Below are positions 36,313 to 47,759 of a stretch of 64,000 nucleotides of DNA, in pieces. Both the position numbers and the translations under genes were made by a program. Source of the stretch: Phytoseiulus persimilis (lineage: Eukaryota; Arthropoda; Arachnida; Mesostigmata; Phytoseiidae); the NCBI GenBank assembly GCA_037576195.1, contig CM075102.1, positions 18,596,745 to 18,660,744 of the forward strand, given 5' to 3'. Numbering within the stretch: the stretch's first letter is position 1; each line of letters begins with the position of its first letter. The notes under the pieces are model-generated. The model was not told the origin of the DNA. It worked only from the letters and a program-made list of their open reading frames with translations, and ran no database searches.

Positions 36313-38456
36313 TCACCGACTGTTCAGGAAATTCGAGCTCACGGCGAGGTGTTCCGGAGAAACTGCAGCAACAACGAAAACATCAGTGATTACCAAACAA
36401 GAAATTCGCTTCATCGCTCGAGATACAAAGGCGACGCCTGCTGAGAGTTATCGAGTCAGAAAACTCAACTCATGGAGACGTTAGTTTTGAGGCAGGCGTC
36501 CAGGAACGTGTATGGCTGTCGAAACTTTTTACGGAGAAGATGTAGACCACTCGAGAGAATCTGAAACGCAGAGGCGCTTTGCGTCGCGACGCCTCGCGTA
36601 ACGACAGACTCACCTTGATAAAACTTTTTAGCCTGCATTGAAGGGCATTGCGTGCCACCTTCAGCGTCCTCCTCGGTCTCGGGTCTGCCATCGATGGGGT
36701 AGAGATCGATGTTGGTGCGGACAACTCTCTGGTGGAGTGGCTGTGGGGGTCTGAAGTTGTTTCCGAGAGGAGCCATCGGAGAAACGGACTCCCCTTGTTT
36801 CAACTTCCGCATGGATGTCAGCTGAAACCCGGGAGCGCGAAAATCAGTCTTTGCCTGTTCAACCGTCTCGATTTTCTTTATAAACGCGCGCTCCATCCTG
36901 AGCGCCCCTCGGGTGTATGGAATGCCATATCGTCCTGATACGGCGAGATGCTCGTCTATTCTTCCGAGCGTCTCTATTAGAGGATTTCCCTTCGCGTCTA
37001 CGAATTCTCGCTCTGGTGGGCCCGAGCGAAGGCCCCGAAGGAGGCTGAACGGACCTTGGCATTGAATGTCGGTCTGTGCAGTTTGTCTAGGTCCATTCCA
37101 GACTCGGTTGATTGCTACAACACGAGGTGTTTCTCAACTCAAGAGCGGAATTTCGCGGTGTATCGATGTGTGACTGAAGTTCGACACGTCCGTATGTGGC
37201 TGAGAGCTTTGGGGATCGTGGAATCGTGAACATAGAGAGATCAGGAGCTCTTTCGGAATGACAATATCTGCCCCAAAGGGTCAGCTTTCCTCGAAAACCC
37301 GCTGCCTTGCTACGTTCGGGAGCGACAATGGATTCAAGAGCGTCAGTTAAGACTTGCGCGAAACTTTGAAGAAGTGTAGCACTGACCTGTTGAGGGGAGA
37401 CGTACAGCGGTCTGTTGAGTATAATCCATGTTGCTGTTTCTTCGCAGCCGGGGGAGGTCAGCGAGCCTTCATAGGTCATCAACGCCGACGTGGAAGGTAA
37501 CAACTCCTGAATGGACAGCGATTTCAGAGTCACGCTGTCGCCCTTGTAGATGATATGTTGGAGTTGATCAGTGAGCATTTTAAGCTCGAGGTTGGGCTTC
37601 GTCATCTTGTCTCGAGGGGTCCGACCGCTCTCGGAAGTTTTCGGCGGTGTCACTTTGACGAACGTGGACACGACTGCGATCCCGTGAGCACGACTGCGTG
37701 CCTGTGATGCGTTTGCGTACAGCTCGCTGTTGTAGCCGTATATTTGAACCTGAGTGGAATCGGCACACAGTCTCGATGAGTTGTGGTATTTCTGCCGCAT
37801 TCTCCGTCAAACTAACTCAACTCGAGTCCCCTCTCCCAATCTGAAGGGGAACTTGCTACTTTGCTACAAACCTCTGCAGGGAAGGCGAATCCGGCCAAGA
37901 GGTGCTCGGATCCGGAACGATCGCTCCGCCCGAAATGCAGTTGGACCTCGAAGGCGCGATAGGAATAGGAGAGAGGGCCCCCGCTTATGTTGACCCGCTC
38001 CTGTTTGTTCGCGCTGCTCAGCGTCGAAAGTTGTTCGTTGAAATCGTTTGGTTCCTCGATATTGAGCCTGAACACAACGCCTTGACCAGTGTTGTGGAGA
38101 ACACCGCCAACCCGGTGCTTCCCGATCTGCAGAGGTTGGAGATGGGGGTCGAAAAGAAGGCTCTGGGGCTCGATGTTGATCGGAGACTGACGTCTCCCCG
38201 TGCTGCAGAGGCCCCACAGGCCCGGATTGAGACGACCCCAGAAATCGGGACCTGGAAGTCAATGGATCCGGAGAGGTTGTCATTTCCGAAATTCACGATT
38301 CTCCGACTTCCCTCCGAGGAGTTTTCTGTTCGACGTCCTCAATTACGGGGAACCGCAATTGGATCGCCTTCCCGGTTAGCGGCTCGATGGCTCGCTTGGA
38401 ACACCAACCTGAAATTCCTTCGTACGTCCACCAGTCGTTCCAGTTCGCCAAGCAGG
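36313..38456 (-). CDS. CA10: Carbonic-anhydrase-related protein, CA10/CA11 type, 5' exon missing
   Basis: Exons 38409-38456, 37872-38251, 37387-37749, 36614-36821 and 36313-36362 join in frame. They follow the CA10/CA11 fold from NWNDWWTYEGIS through FWGRLNPGLWGLC, GRRQSPINIEPQ and SEHLLAGFAFPAE. They continue with GYNSELYANASQA, TYEGSLTSPGCEETATWIIL and LGNNFRPPQPLHQRVVRTNI to CPSMQAKKFYQ. Active alpha carbonic anhydrases bind zinc with three His, in FHxHW and ELHxVHWN. Here the first is replaced (VQLHFG keeps only the second) and the third is Gln (EVQIYGYN). The protein should therefore be catalytically dead, as its vertebrate relatives are; those are secreted, neural and bind neurexins. 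The last exon is chosen by its acceptor (GTTGTTGCTGCAG) and phase and is less certain. The signal-peptide exon was not found. Confidence 0.9.
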
Positions 38457-41400
38457 CTGCAAAGAAGAAGAGACCGTGACGTCGACTGGCTCAGTAAAGG
38501 TCGTTTTGGCGCATCGAGACCGCCGATTCAGATGTTCGACATGAGACAACTTAGTTAAGGAGACGTGATCCCGACTGGGTCAACAGACGCTGTCGATTGT
38601 GACAACTACCGGAGAATCGGTCACACGCATCCTCTAGCGGACTCCTAACGAAATGTTCTGCGTCAGCGTTTCCGGGCGGAAGCCACTGGTCAAGACCCGT
38701 CGGCGGCCACCCCTCGACGAATCTTCAATGACGCCGGTGTGGGGGCATCTCTACTTCGTTCGTTTGGAGCGATTCCACAATCACTTCGGGACGGTTGAGG
38801 AAACTTCCGATCCACGAGAAACTCTTTAGAAGATCGTGGTTAACCTATGCATGGTGATCCATATCAAAATTTGCCGTAAGTATCTGAGTCAGCGGAGCTC
38901 ATGCCGATCAAGTACGGTGAGTCCTTGAGCGACGGGAAAGCACAGTCAATTCTTGATTGTCGTTGCTTTCTGAGGCGTTAGGTGCTATTTTTCCCTGTGA
39001 AGCAGAATGACGGGGACGGATGAATGACGCCACGCTTTGATATCGTTGTCGTAACTCGCGACTTTTATCCGCTTCATAAGCTTAGTTCGTAGAGGTGGTT
39101 CGGCTTTTGATATCATAGCCTTTTGAGATCAACGATGGGAGAAGGAGGAACATGAAAACCATTGTCGAGGCGAGAGCGGAAGCAATACATCGGAGCCCGA
39201 ACGCAGGGTAGAAACCCAAAACTTGAGCTCGTATCTCTCGGTCCAGACAGTGTCCATTTCCTCGGATCTTTGGGAGATTTTCTTTGCCACGCGAAGGCTT
39301 GCGTTCAGAAGGACATCCAATTTACAGAGCAGAAATGACTGTGTCTTTTTTTGCCGACCATGAGCCTCTTCTGATCCGGGAGATCCAGTTGGGTGTCGGA
39401 GAATCGTTTGAACTTCAGTCAATTGACCCATCGACCCGTGGAGAAAAACCCATCGACTCTGCCGCTCTGTAGCGGGGTTTTCACGGCGGCCTTGAGTATG
39501 ACTGCTCGTAAACAAGCATGGTGAGCAACGTGATGAACGGATTCAGAAGCACACAGCGTCGAACGAAGCTCTGGGCTCTGATGGGATCGGAAGCATTCGC
39601 GACCGTTACGGGCTCTCGAGGGAATGTTTCCTGAGGCTCCGCAATGATCGAATTCCTTCGATCCTCTGAAAAGTCCGGCAGCGATAACGCCGAACCAGTT
39701 CACAATCAAAGCATTGATTAGTTTCTAGCTTCAGAAGTCTCGAGCACGCACCTTTTGATCCGAGCACCAGAAGACAGACTTGAATCCACATGATCACTGA
39801 TTCCTCTCCGCTGACGTCGGGGACTCACAAAAACTCGCGCGTTCAACAGCCTTAATCCGCCGGCACAATAACTGCCGCTTACGAGACCCACCAAGATCTC
39901 TCCGACCTTGAAGACATGTATGGAATCCTTCTTGGCAGCGGAACGGAACTACAAACAGCGAACAAGCACACGGTATGTCAGTCGGGGGACCTGTCAGTCA
40001 AAAATCTGTCAGTCAGTCAGTCATGCACTTCCTCAAGGGAGACGTTTGTCGCTGTGAGCCGAGAGGAGCATTGGTTTTGTGTTCCCGCCTCAAGCGGGGC
40101 CCTTCCTCACTCGGGAAGGCGGAGCCACTGGAGCTCGACTTTCCATGGGGTCCGACGTCTTCACGTGGGACCCCAACTCATAGAGCCGCGAAAAGCACGT
40201 GGCGGATCCATCCAGTTTCGGCCGGGGACCAAGCCGCGCAACTATCCAGGAATGTTCTGGAGTCTCTCCCCCGGGGGAAACTCGCCACGAGGTCGCATCT
40301 GATCGGAACTACCGAGACGGCGTTCATCTGGGAATCGGGATCCGCGACTTCCGATGGATAAGCTCCCGTCCTCCGAGGCGGGAATGTGTATTTGGCCCAT
40401 GAAATCGCGATTGAAGAACTCAGCAAACTCGAGAAGGCTCTGGTCGATCCGTGGACTGAGAGGTTCGATTCCCTGCGCGTTCCCCACTCCCGAGGTTGTG
40501 GGATGTGAGGAAGGCGAGACGAAATACCTTAGGTTCCTCCAGGTTACGGTCTCGATGAGTTGCCGGACTGATACAAGAATTTCTCTCTCCCCGAGTCTCG
40601 ATCATTACCTGGAAACTTGGTTTTCGCGGCCAATGACGGTAATGATGTGTTCGTGAGGAAAGCAAGCCTCTAATTAAGAGGGTTCGGTTTTCTTGTTCAG
40701 TTTCTTGGATAAGTACCGTTATTACTCGATCGGCGAGCGGTCCACTCCCACCTCTTTTCTCCCGATCTAGCACTTTCATTCATCGTGTCTCGTCGCTCGT
40801 GCAACCGACTCGCTGTATCTCTCTCTCTCTCCGCTGTCCATGGTTCGACAATCCATGGTCGTTCATTTTTGCGCCATCAATCAAAATTACGAGGCTTAGT
40901 TCGTCTGGGTTCTAGTGCAACGATCGGTCACGATTCCGGTCTGCGGACAACCGGTGGTCCGCGGTCTCCTTGCGAATGATTCTGAACGAATGTCGCTCCC
41001 AGCCCCAGGAGCCTGATCGGTCTTCGGGACCGGGAGTCCGCGGAATCTACTGCATTCGCGATTCTCTAAGCTGGGGAGGATTCTTCCGCCAGGAAAAAAC
41101 GGTAAAAAACAGAAACGGCGTCGCTCAAGCTCAGGAGTTCTACTTCACGCCTAAATTCGGTTCAGCTATTGAGTGGTGGTCCCGCTGATTCTCATCGTGA
41201 AATCAGCGTTTCTCTCTCCATGCTGCTCAGACCAATCAATCGAGCACAAACCGAACATCGCCTCTCGATTCTCGGTGATTCAAACTGACTCCGCAGTATT
41301 GACATACGGCTTACGCTGATAACAGCCTCGACCCGTTCACTTCTTCAAATAGTTGCCTCCTCAGCTCTTCGCTCTGTTGGAGGAATTCCGCGCTTGAACG

Positions 41401-43352
41401 GTCCTGTTGACCTCTCTCCGTCGGCCTCAACGCACTGTCCATGCGACACCATGAGATGTTACGTATGTTGAAGGTCTTCGGGAACAATCAGTTAGACGCA
41501 GAACCTCAACCGGAAACCTTCGCCAGCCTACTGAGCGTATCAAAAGATAAGACCGTGACCGAGAGGAGACTAGAAGAAATAGCCCTCCGCATCTCCTAAG
41601 AGCGAGCAGCGGACGGGCGGGCGGATGCCGCTACGTGCCGGAGTACGCTGATTGCCCTCAAGTCCGTCTGCGAGGGTTCGTATGTACGGGACGTTTACCG
41701 ACCGGCTATAGAGAACGAACTCGCTCACTCCTGTCTAAATGCAGCACGTAGCAGGGAGCAGAAACAACAGCAACAAAGCAAGCATTGAATGTTATCGCCG
41801 TCGCTTCCTGAAGACCTTCCCGTAACTGAATTAACGGGAAGGCCGGCTCTGGGTGAGGAATTGCCTCAATTGGCTCGGAGAGAGGGAAGCAGTCGCAGAG
41901 CACACACTCCCACGCGAAGATAAATAGCGATTGATTGGATGTATCGACCTGAAAGCAAGTGGAATCGCGAGCTGCTTGAGCATGTTCCGTTCTGAGCGGC
42001 GCTTGTGGAATCGGTGCTCTTGGCAGTCTCGTGTTTCGACGCGGAGCTCCATTCGTCCCAGCGTCGTTCCATTTTCGATATGGTTCCTACCGTAAGAAAT
42101 GTCGACAACTCATGACCGTTCATCCGAGGACTGCTGCTTCGCCGCAGACGGTCGTGTTCCAGCATCAGTGCGTAATGAATAACGCTCGTCCGAAATATTC
42201 GATATTTTCGAGCGCACCGAGACAAGCCTACGTAGAAATTAAACATATGTTACCCCTTCGTATCGTTTGCTCCGGAGGGAGCATGACGAGAGCGCTCGGC
42301 AAGCTGGCGCCGCGCTCTCGTATAAATTGACCATGCAGAAGGAATCTGTTGTCCAGTTTTCGTCGGATGGAACAAGTTCGGACGTGACTTTCCGGTGTTT
42401 TGATTGTGTGAATAGCCGCGTCGGTTGTCGTCGGCCGCTTCGACCCCGGGCGTTACGGTGCTCGATGGAGCGGAAAAGGAACGCATTTCGGCTCATGGAG
42501 ACCGTGATTCAGAGCCAGTTTCCCCGACCCGATCGGCGTCTAGGATTCGAACGAGCCCGCGCTGACTTCCGGGGATTCTTGTCTCTGGGGTTAAATATCA
42601 ATGATTTCGATTCCCTGATTCCGATTTGGTGTCCGCAATTTACACCGAGCAGTCTCGTGGGAGAGGAGGCAGTTGGCAGAAACGTGAATTGAGTCGAGAG
42701 CGGAGCCAGCCAGCCTCTTTTCTTCTGCTCTATGGCTGAGTGTCCGAGTGAAGAGGATTCCAAACCCCGTAGGGTTGCATTATCTACTTTCTTCATTGTA
42801 GCAGCTCTAGCAGGCAGCCACTATAGTATATCAGGATCAGGTCTTCGGGCGGCTAGGGGTTAAGCCGCTCTCGGAGGAGAAGTCACGTCACTGGGATCTT
42901 CTTCACAACTTCACCGACGAAATGCTCGGCTCACTTTGAGGTTTTTTGGTCTCCGATCCTCTCGCTCCGTCCGACTTCCCTGCCCGCCGGTTCCTCCCTC
43001 GTTCGTCCGTCCGTCGCACTTTTTTGGCCGCCCTCTGAGGCGCTGTGACCTGGGGGAACGCGACAGAAAAATTATCAGGAACGCTGCGAGCGAGGGAATT
43101 CGTTCGACGACACAGACTCGGTCCCCTGTCGCTTGAATTCTGTAGCTGCTCTGTAGAGCCCATGACCTCTGATGCAAACTGCTCTGTTTGATCCGGTGTC
43201 TTTGACAGGGGTTTCAAGAACAGAGAAGTCGACGCTCGATCGCGAGCTTTGACGAACGTATGAATGAGGCAGCGTCATCTTCGCCGTCATCTGCTTTTAT
43301 TAATTACGGTGTCCATCTTGATTCTCTCCTCATTGTTCTCTTGCTGCCCCAG
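38457..43352. other. Unassigned region with a few coding-like stretches
   Basis: A plus-strand stretch at 40383-40490 (HEIAIEELSKLEKALVDPW, TERFDSLRVPH) has good codon use. It is preceded at 39975-40361 by a 128-codon open plus frame. They may be exons of one gene, but I could not join them. A minus frame at 39606-39797 begins with a signal-like stretch (MIMWIQVCLLVLGSKG). Between 41200 and 42900 I see nothing I can support. Confidence 0.25.
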
Positions 43353-43522
43353 CATCCATTCGTTTCCGAAGTATGAAAACCCTGCGGGCGTCCTCTCCTC
43401 GGAGCGTTCTTCATGTGGACCCGGAATCAAAGCCAGCAACACTAAGTATCATAGCGCCCACAGCGGGAGGGGGCTCCGCCATTATCCTCATGACACAAGA
43501 AACTAACGATGATTCCAAATGA
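43353..43522 (+). CDS. Possible terminal exon of a small unidentified gene
   Basis: A strong acceptor with a long pyrimidine tract (TTGTTCTCTTGCTGCCCCAG) opens a frame that runs to TGA at 43520-43522. The frame contains an ATG at 43373 and encodes HVDPESKPATLSIIAPTAGGG and IILMTQETNDDSK. An upstream ATG at 43260 with a hydrophobic segment (LDSLLIVLLLPQ) could be the preceding exon or an alternative reading. No family is recognised. Confidence 0.35.
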
Positions 43523-46500
43523 AAAAATCCTGTTCCACGCGTGGGAAGAGAAGTTTGAGGGGATGAATGAGAAATATCGGACTCTCAGTGAAAGCGGCAT
43601 CCCGTCCAGCGCTCACTGAAAACATTTGTGTTCGATGGTAACGGACCGGAGTCCGGTAACCATGAATCCAGAGTTCGTTGGGAAAGATCTCTCCGAGCTT
43701 CTTTGGCTCCCTAAAATGTGTCGTTGCTGATCCTTATTGAGAACGGGACAGGCTAAGGCCTCTGGTGATGGCACCATTGCGGGATGGACGTCAACAACAA
43801 TGAGGTCCTTCGTCGTTCAACTTCTCAGTTTGGGAGTTCGGCTTTGGGCAGTTGGGAGAACGGAGAGAAAAAGCGTTGATGCGATGAAACTGGCGAAATC
43901 CTCTCTTCATCCCGTTCCCCTCCTTAACGACGCCTCGGGAGAGAGCCGCAAGACGGTTGTTGGCGAGCCGTCGGCAGTGATTCCGAGCCGATTCCGACTC
44001 AATGCGAGAAGGCTCAAAGGAGTTAATGGCGGGTGAAACAAGAACCGGGTCCCCGATTCCCGGGGCCCGTTCCTCGGCGCTCCGAGTAACTCTTTCTCGA
44101 AGTGTCCTAATATGTGACTTGCTCTCTCGTTCATATCAAGACAATCGGGATCAGACGACGCCGTTAGTTCTGCTCGGAGAAACGACGTTGACGAGTTTCG
44201 CATTCGAGTCAGGCGTGGTGATCGATTCGCGAGAATCAATCAAGGCTGCGGCGGATTTATCGGCAAAGACCTCATTCTGGAGGCGGAAACAATTAAGAAT
44301 CCTCTGTTCGCCCCCCGAAGGGATGTCGCTGTTATCTTGCCGAGAATTGCGCGTATCGCGAGTCCTCGTCAAGTTGCCCGCCGATCTCAAGAGCAAGCGG
44401 GCAACCGGCAGGCAGCATTCACTCAAGGGGACCGAGCTCCGAGGCAAAGGGGAGGCACGCGAAGGAAGCAATGATGGGGCAAATAGAAAACCGACGGCGG
44501 CCCCTGCCGTGGTCATGACTCGGGCCCGACTCGTCGAGAAAGGGGTGGCTGGGAGGAGAGCGGGGGAGTCTAGAAGAAGCGCCCTTGGCGTCGTGGATGG
44601 CTGAGCAAGTTTATGGCGACGCGCTCCTAAACAACGAAGCTGCATCGGTGCTGTTATGCAAAGCGAAGGGAAAAACTATTGCACGAATTCCTAACACGCA
44701 CGGAGCCGTAGTTTGTTATTTGTTCTTGTTTCTCTCAACAAAATGTATCGAGTAATCGAGTTTGGGGGCGAAGCGCATTCCTCGGTAAACATTTGTTGCT
44801 CTCGATTCCGAGTGACGTCCGCGCGATGACCGGCGGAGGTCACTCCCGAGTTGAGGTGAATTCCTGCTTCCAGGTACAGGGTTCGGCGGTTCGCGCTGGA
44901 CTGTCTGGGTGACTGTGCTGTTCCGAGATAGTTTGCACCCTTCATGGTGTATGAGCGAGTCCGCTCCTTCTGCGGAGACATAAATCGTTACGCAGCTTCA
45001 AATAAGAGGCGTCTCTCTCGAAGCAGCGTGACATTAAGGGCTCCCAGGAGAAACATTGGGCCGAATGAATACAACAGGCTCTTTTAGTTCACTTGGCTCT
45101 TGCAGTTCCGCCTACGACGTACGAGACAAGGACACGCAATTAGAATCGCGTGTCACACAATGGAGAGAGCCAACCGACCGACCGACCGACCGACCGACGG
45201 ACGAACATGTCGACCAACAGGCAGCTCCTGCCGAGCCGCGTATCGAGATGCCCGAACGACACGTTGGCTGATTCAGCCTGAGAGCCATCCATTCACGAAC
45301 TTCGATCGCTCATGAAGTCTTTGATAGTCGATTCCTCCGGAGGAGCGCTCTTCGGAAAAAGGTTCCGAAGGAATGAGGGGAAGAATCCCGTCAGTTTCTT
45401 GGGGAGCACCCCGGTCCAGATAGTACGCTCGATTCCGCGATGGAAACTCCAGATCGTGCATTTTCTAAGGCAACCACCAAGGGATCGGACGGCGACGGGT
45501 CACCATCTTTCCTTGTTGCGAGAGCTCTCCATCCTTGGAACCTGAGCACCATCAGGGGATCGACCTTGCGTTTCCTAATGAGTCACGGCACCGAAATGAG
45601 AATACGACATATTGATTGAAAATGGCGCTCGGAATATTTCGCATCCCTGAACGTCTCGCGTCGGTATTCAGACCCCTCCGTCGGTTGGGATGTTCGAGCC
45701 GTCCGTGATGCAGGGAGGTGTCGCTCGGCCGAGGATTTGAGCTCCGAATTCCCTTCCACCGTGGTCCGATTACGGATTGGCATCTCCATCACGGCGTCGT
45801 ACTTCATCAAGACATCTGCCCCAAATCTACTGCGGTGCCGTGACTGCATTACGGTCGCCAAAGTACGGGACACCAGGTGTAGTGGGACACCCAAACAGCT
45901 TCTCGAGATGCTCTCTTCCGAGCCGCTCAAGTTTGCACTCGCTTACGCGTGTCGTTGCACATTGTATTTCTTACGAATGTGTGTTTGCGGACGACCGGCA
46001 GCAAGAAGCCTGCGCCTATTCATAGTACTCGCTTAATCACAAACAGTCGGTGGGCAAGAATATGCATGCACGGGCCATATCTGAGGAGGGCTGCATAAAA
46101 AAGCCTTCTTCTAACATTAGAATCTACATGCTTCGTTCCGCTCGCATGATTTCTCGAGGCGGCTTCGGCGATCAGGCCGATGTTGTCTTCAACCCATGTT
46201 CGAAATAATCACGACTTCCTCGAGATCCATTTGCTCGTGCGCCTCGTGGGCGCAGCGAGGAGTTCGTGGAGAGTGAGGGCGACGGGACTAGTGAATCAAT
46301 TTTTTTAGAAACCACCATTTTGAGGTAATTTTGATTTTCCATAAGAGGACGGCGCTTACGACGAACGAGATTGCCCTGAACGCAATGTCAATCGAAGACG
46401 ATTTTTTCCTCTCTGTTCCCACAGCCAATGGGCTGGAGACACGCGAGTTCTTTTCACTCGGCAGCGAACGCGAATCGCTTCGATGTCTCGCTCTCCCCCT

Positions 46501-47300
46501 CTTTCTGTGTGACAGTCTGCACGACACTGTGGTCGTCGTGCGGAGATTGTCGACACGTAAATTGGATTCGAAGCGAATGGCTTCTTCTCGAAAGACCAAT
46601 ATTCTGTTCGAAGTTGATACTTCGATAACATGAGGGCCTTTCCATGAGCTATTAGTGCTGCCACTAGCTATATAGGACCTCTCACTTCATCCGGTTACGG
46701 TATCCTGACATGCGGTTGGTATAGTGAGTCCTGCATGTTGTCTACATAACTCTCATTCAAAGGAGTTCGGTTTGGTCGAGAGAAACGATGGATCAACAGT
46801 GTTCATCGGTGTTTGAATTGTGCAGGCATCTATTAGAAAATCGTGAATTTCCAGAACTCACTCCTCGGTCTCGCAAACTGAGTGAGGAGCTCGCAGCTGG
46901 GGAGAGAGATTCTGAAGGAACCACTTATAAGAGCAACCTCTGAAGCGGCGGGTGGGAGGAGAGCTGTGCAAACACTCTCCAGCAGCGGCAAGAAGAAAGT
47001 TGGACGATTGCCGAGGGCATCCAAAGCAAATGTTAAAAATGCCCCGCTCTTCGCTGTAGTTCGCTTTGACGTGTGCCACGCTAACGTCGGCGGCGGCGGT
47101 GGCGGTGGTAATTAACCTGCTGAATCATGCGTCATTACCTCGCAGCATCAAAATGCGGCCTCGCTGCCCAGGGGCAACTCCCAATTAGGGCTGTTCCGAT
47201 GCGGTTACGCGCGTCGAAGAAGCATACCCCGCTGGCAACCGACAGATAGCGACTCGGCCGAGTAGGCGCGTCTCTTCTCCGACACCTGCGCAGTCGATAC
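43523..47300. other. Unassigned region
   Basis: Long open frames occur on both strands at 44002-44645 (200 and 164 codons). The two compete and neither has a recognisable motif. GC-rich sequence there reduces chance stops. Other frames are short. A (CCGA)n run at 45.17 kb and a GGC/GGT run at 47088-47108 are the only distinct features. Confidence 0.3.
45173..45198. repeat. (ACCG)n microsatellite
   Basis: Six and a half perfect copies of the 4-bp unit ACCG lie in a row. They lie outside any gene that I can support. Confidence 0.9.
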
Positions 47301-47759
47301 TCACATCCGGTTGACACCTCTGACCACCCCTTCCATCGGATTCGAACGTCGTTGACGGTTCCGCGGAATGTCATCGGGAGGTCACGCAAGGTAAACTTCA
47401 GAATCCCGCCCCGGGCTGAGTGCGATCCTTCGAATTACGCCCGAGAAAATACGTTTCTTGATCTACGGAACAATTGACGTGTCGGATTGTCATTGAGAAA
47501 CAGAGGTTCCTGATCGGACGGTCGCAGATATATGCCGAGTAAAATCTCTGGAGGCTCTCCTCGATTGTAGCTGGAGCGTCCTAATCAAATCCTCTCGCGA
47601 AGCGCCACTTGAGGCGCTCGCCGGATTCATCTCTGATTGATTTCCAATACTCCTCTTTTCGAGAACCTGATCGAGATCAGGCACGATATCGCGTTTGCGG
47701 AATTCCCGTGTCGAGCCAATAGCGCCCAAAGCTGGCGGCATCACGCTCGGCACCGATGC
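47300..47759 (-). other. Two exon-like segments on the minus strand, unidentified
   Basis: The segment at 47490-47753 is open and has gene-like codon use (EFRKRDIVPDLDQVLEKRS, ASREDLIRTLQLQSRRASRD), with a basic, helical character. A second at about 47305-47395 (LPMTFRGTVNDVRIRWKGW) ends at a GTGAGTAT donor. They may be consecutive exons of one gene. The linking acceptor was not clear and no family is recognised. Confidence 0.3.

Noticed and set aside
37872..38251. Active carbonic anhydrase
   Set aside because: Two of the three zinc-binding His are replaced, as in the acatalytic CA10/CA11 group.
39993..40024. GTCAGTCA repeats as a regulatory array
   Set aside because: There are only a few irregular copies inside an open frame, and no dyad or spacing pattern supports a function.
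40463..40480. GAGGTTCGATTCCC, a match to the tRNA B box
   Set aside because: No A box, anticodon arm or acceptor stem can be formed around it, and the bases read as codons in a coding-like plus frame.
44002..44645. Opposed open frames of 200 and 164 codons
   Set aside because: The stretch is GC-rich with few stops. Neither frame has motifs or splice context, and the two exclude each other.
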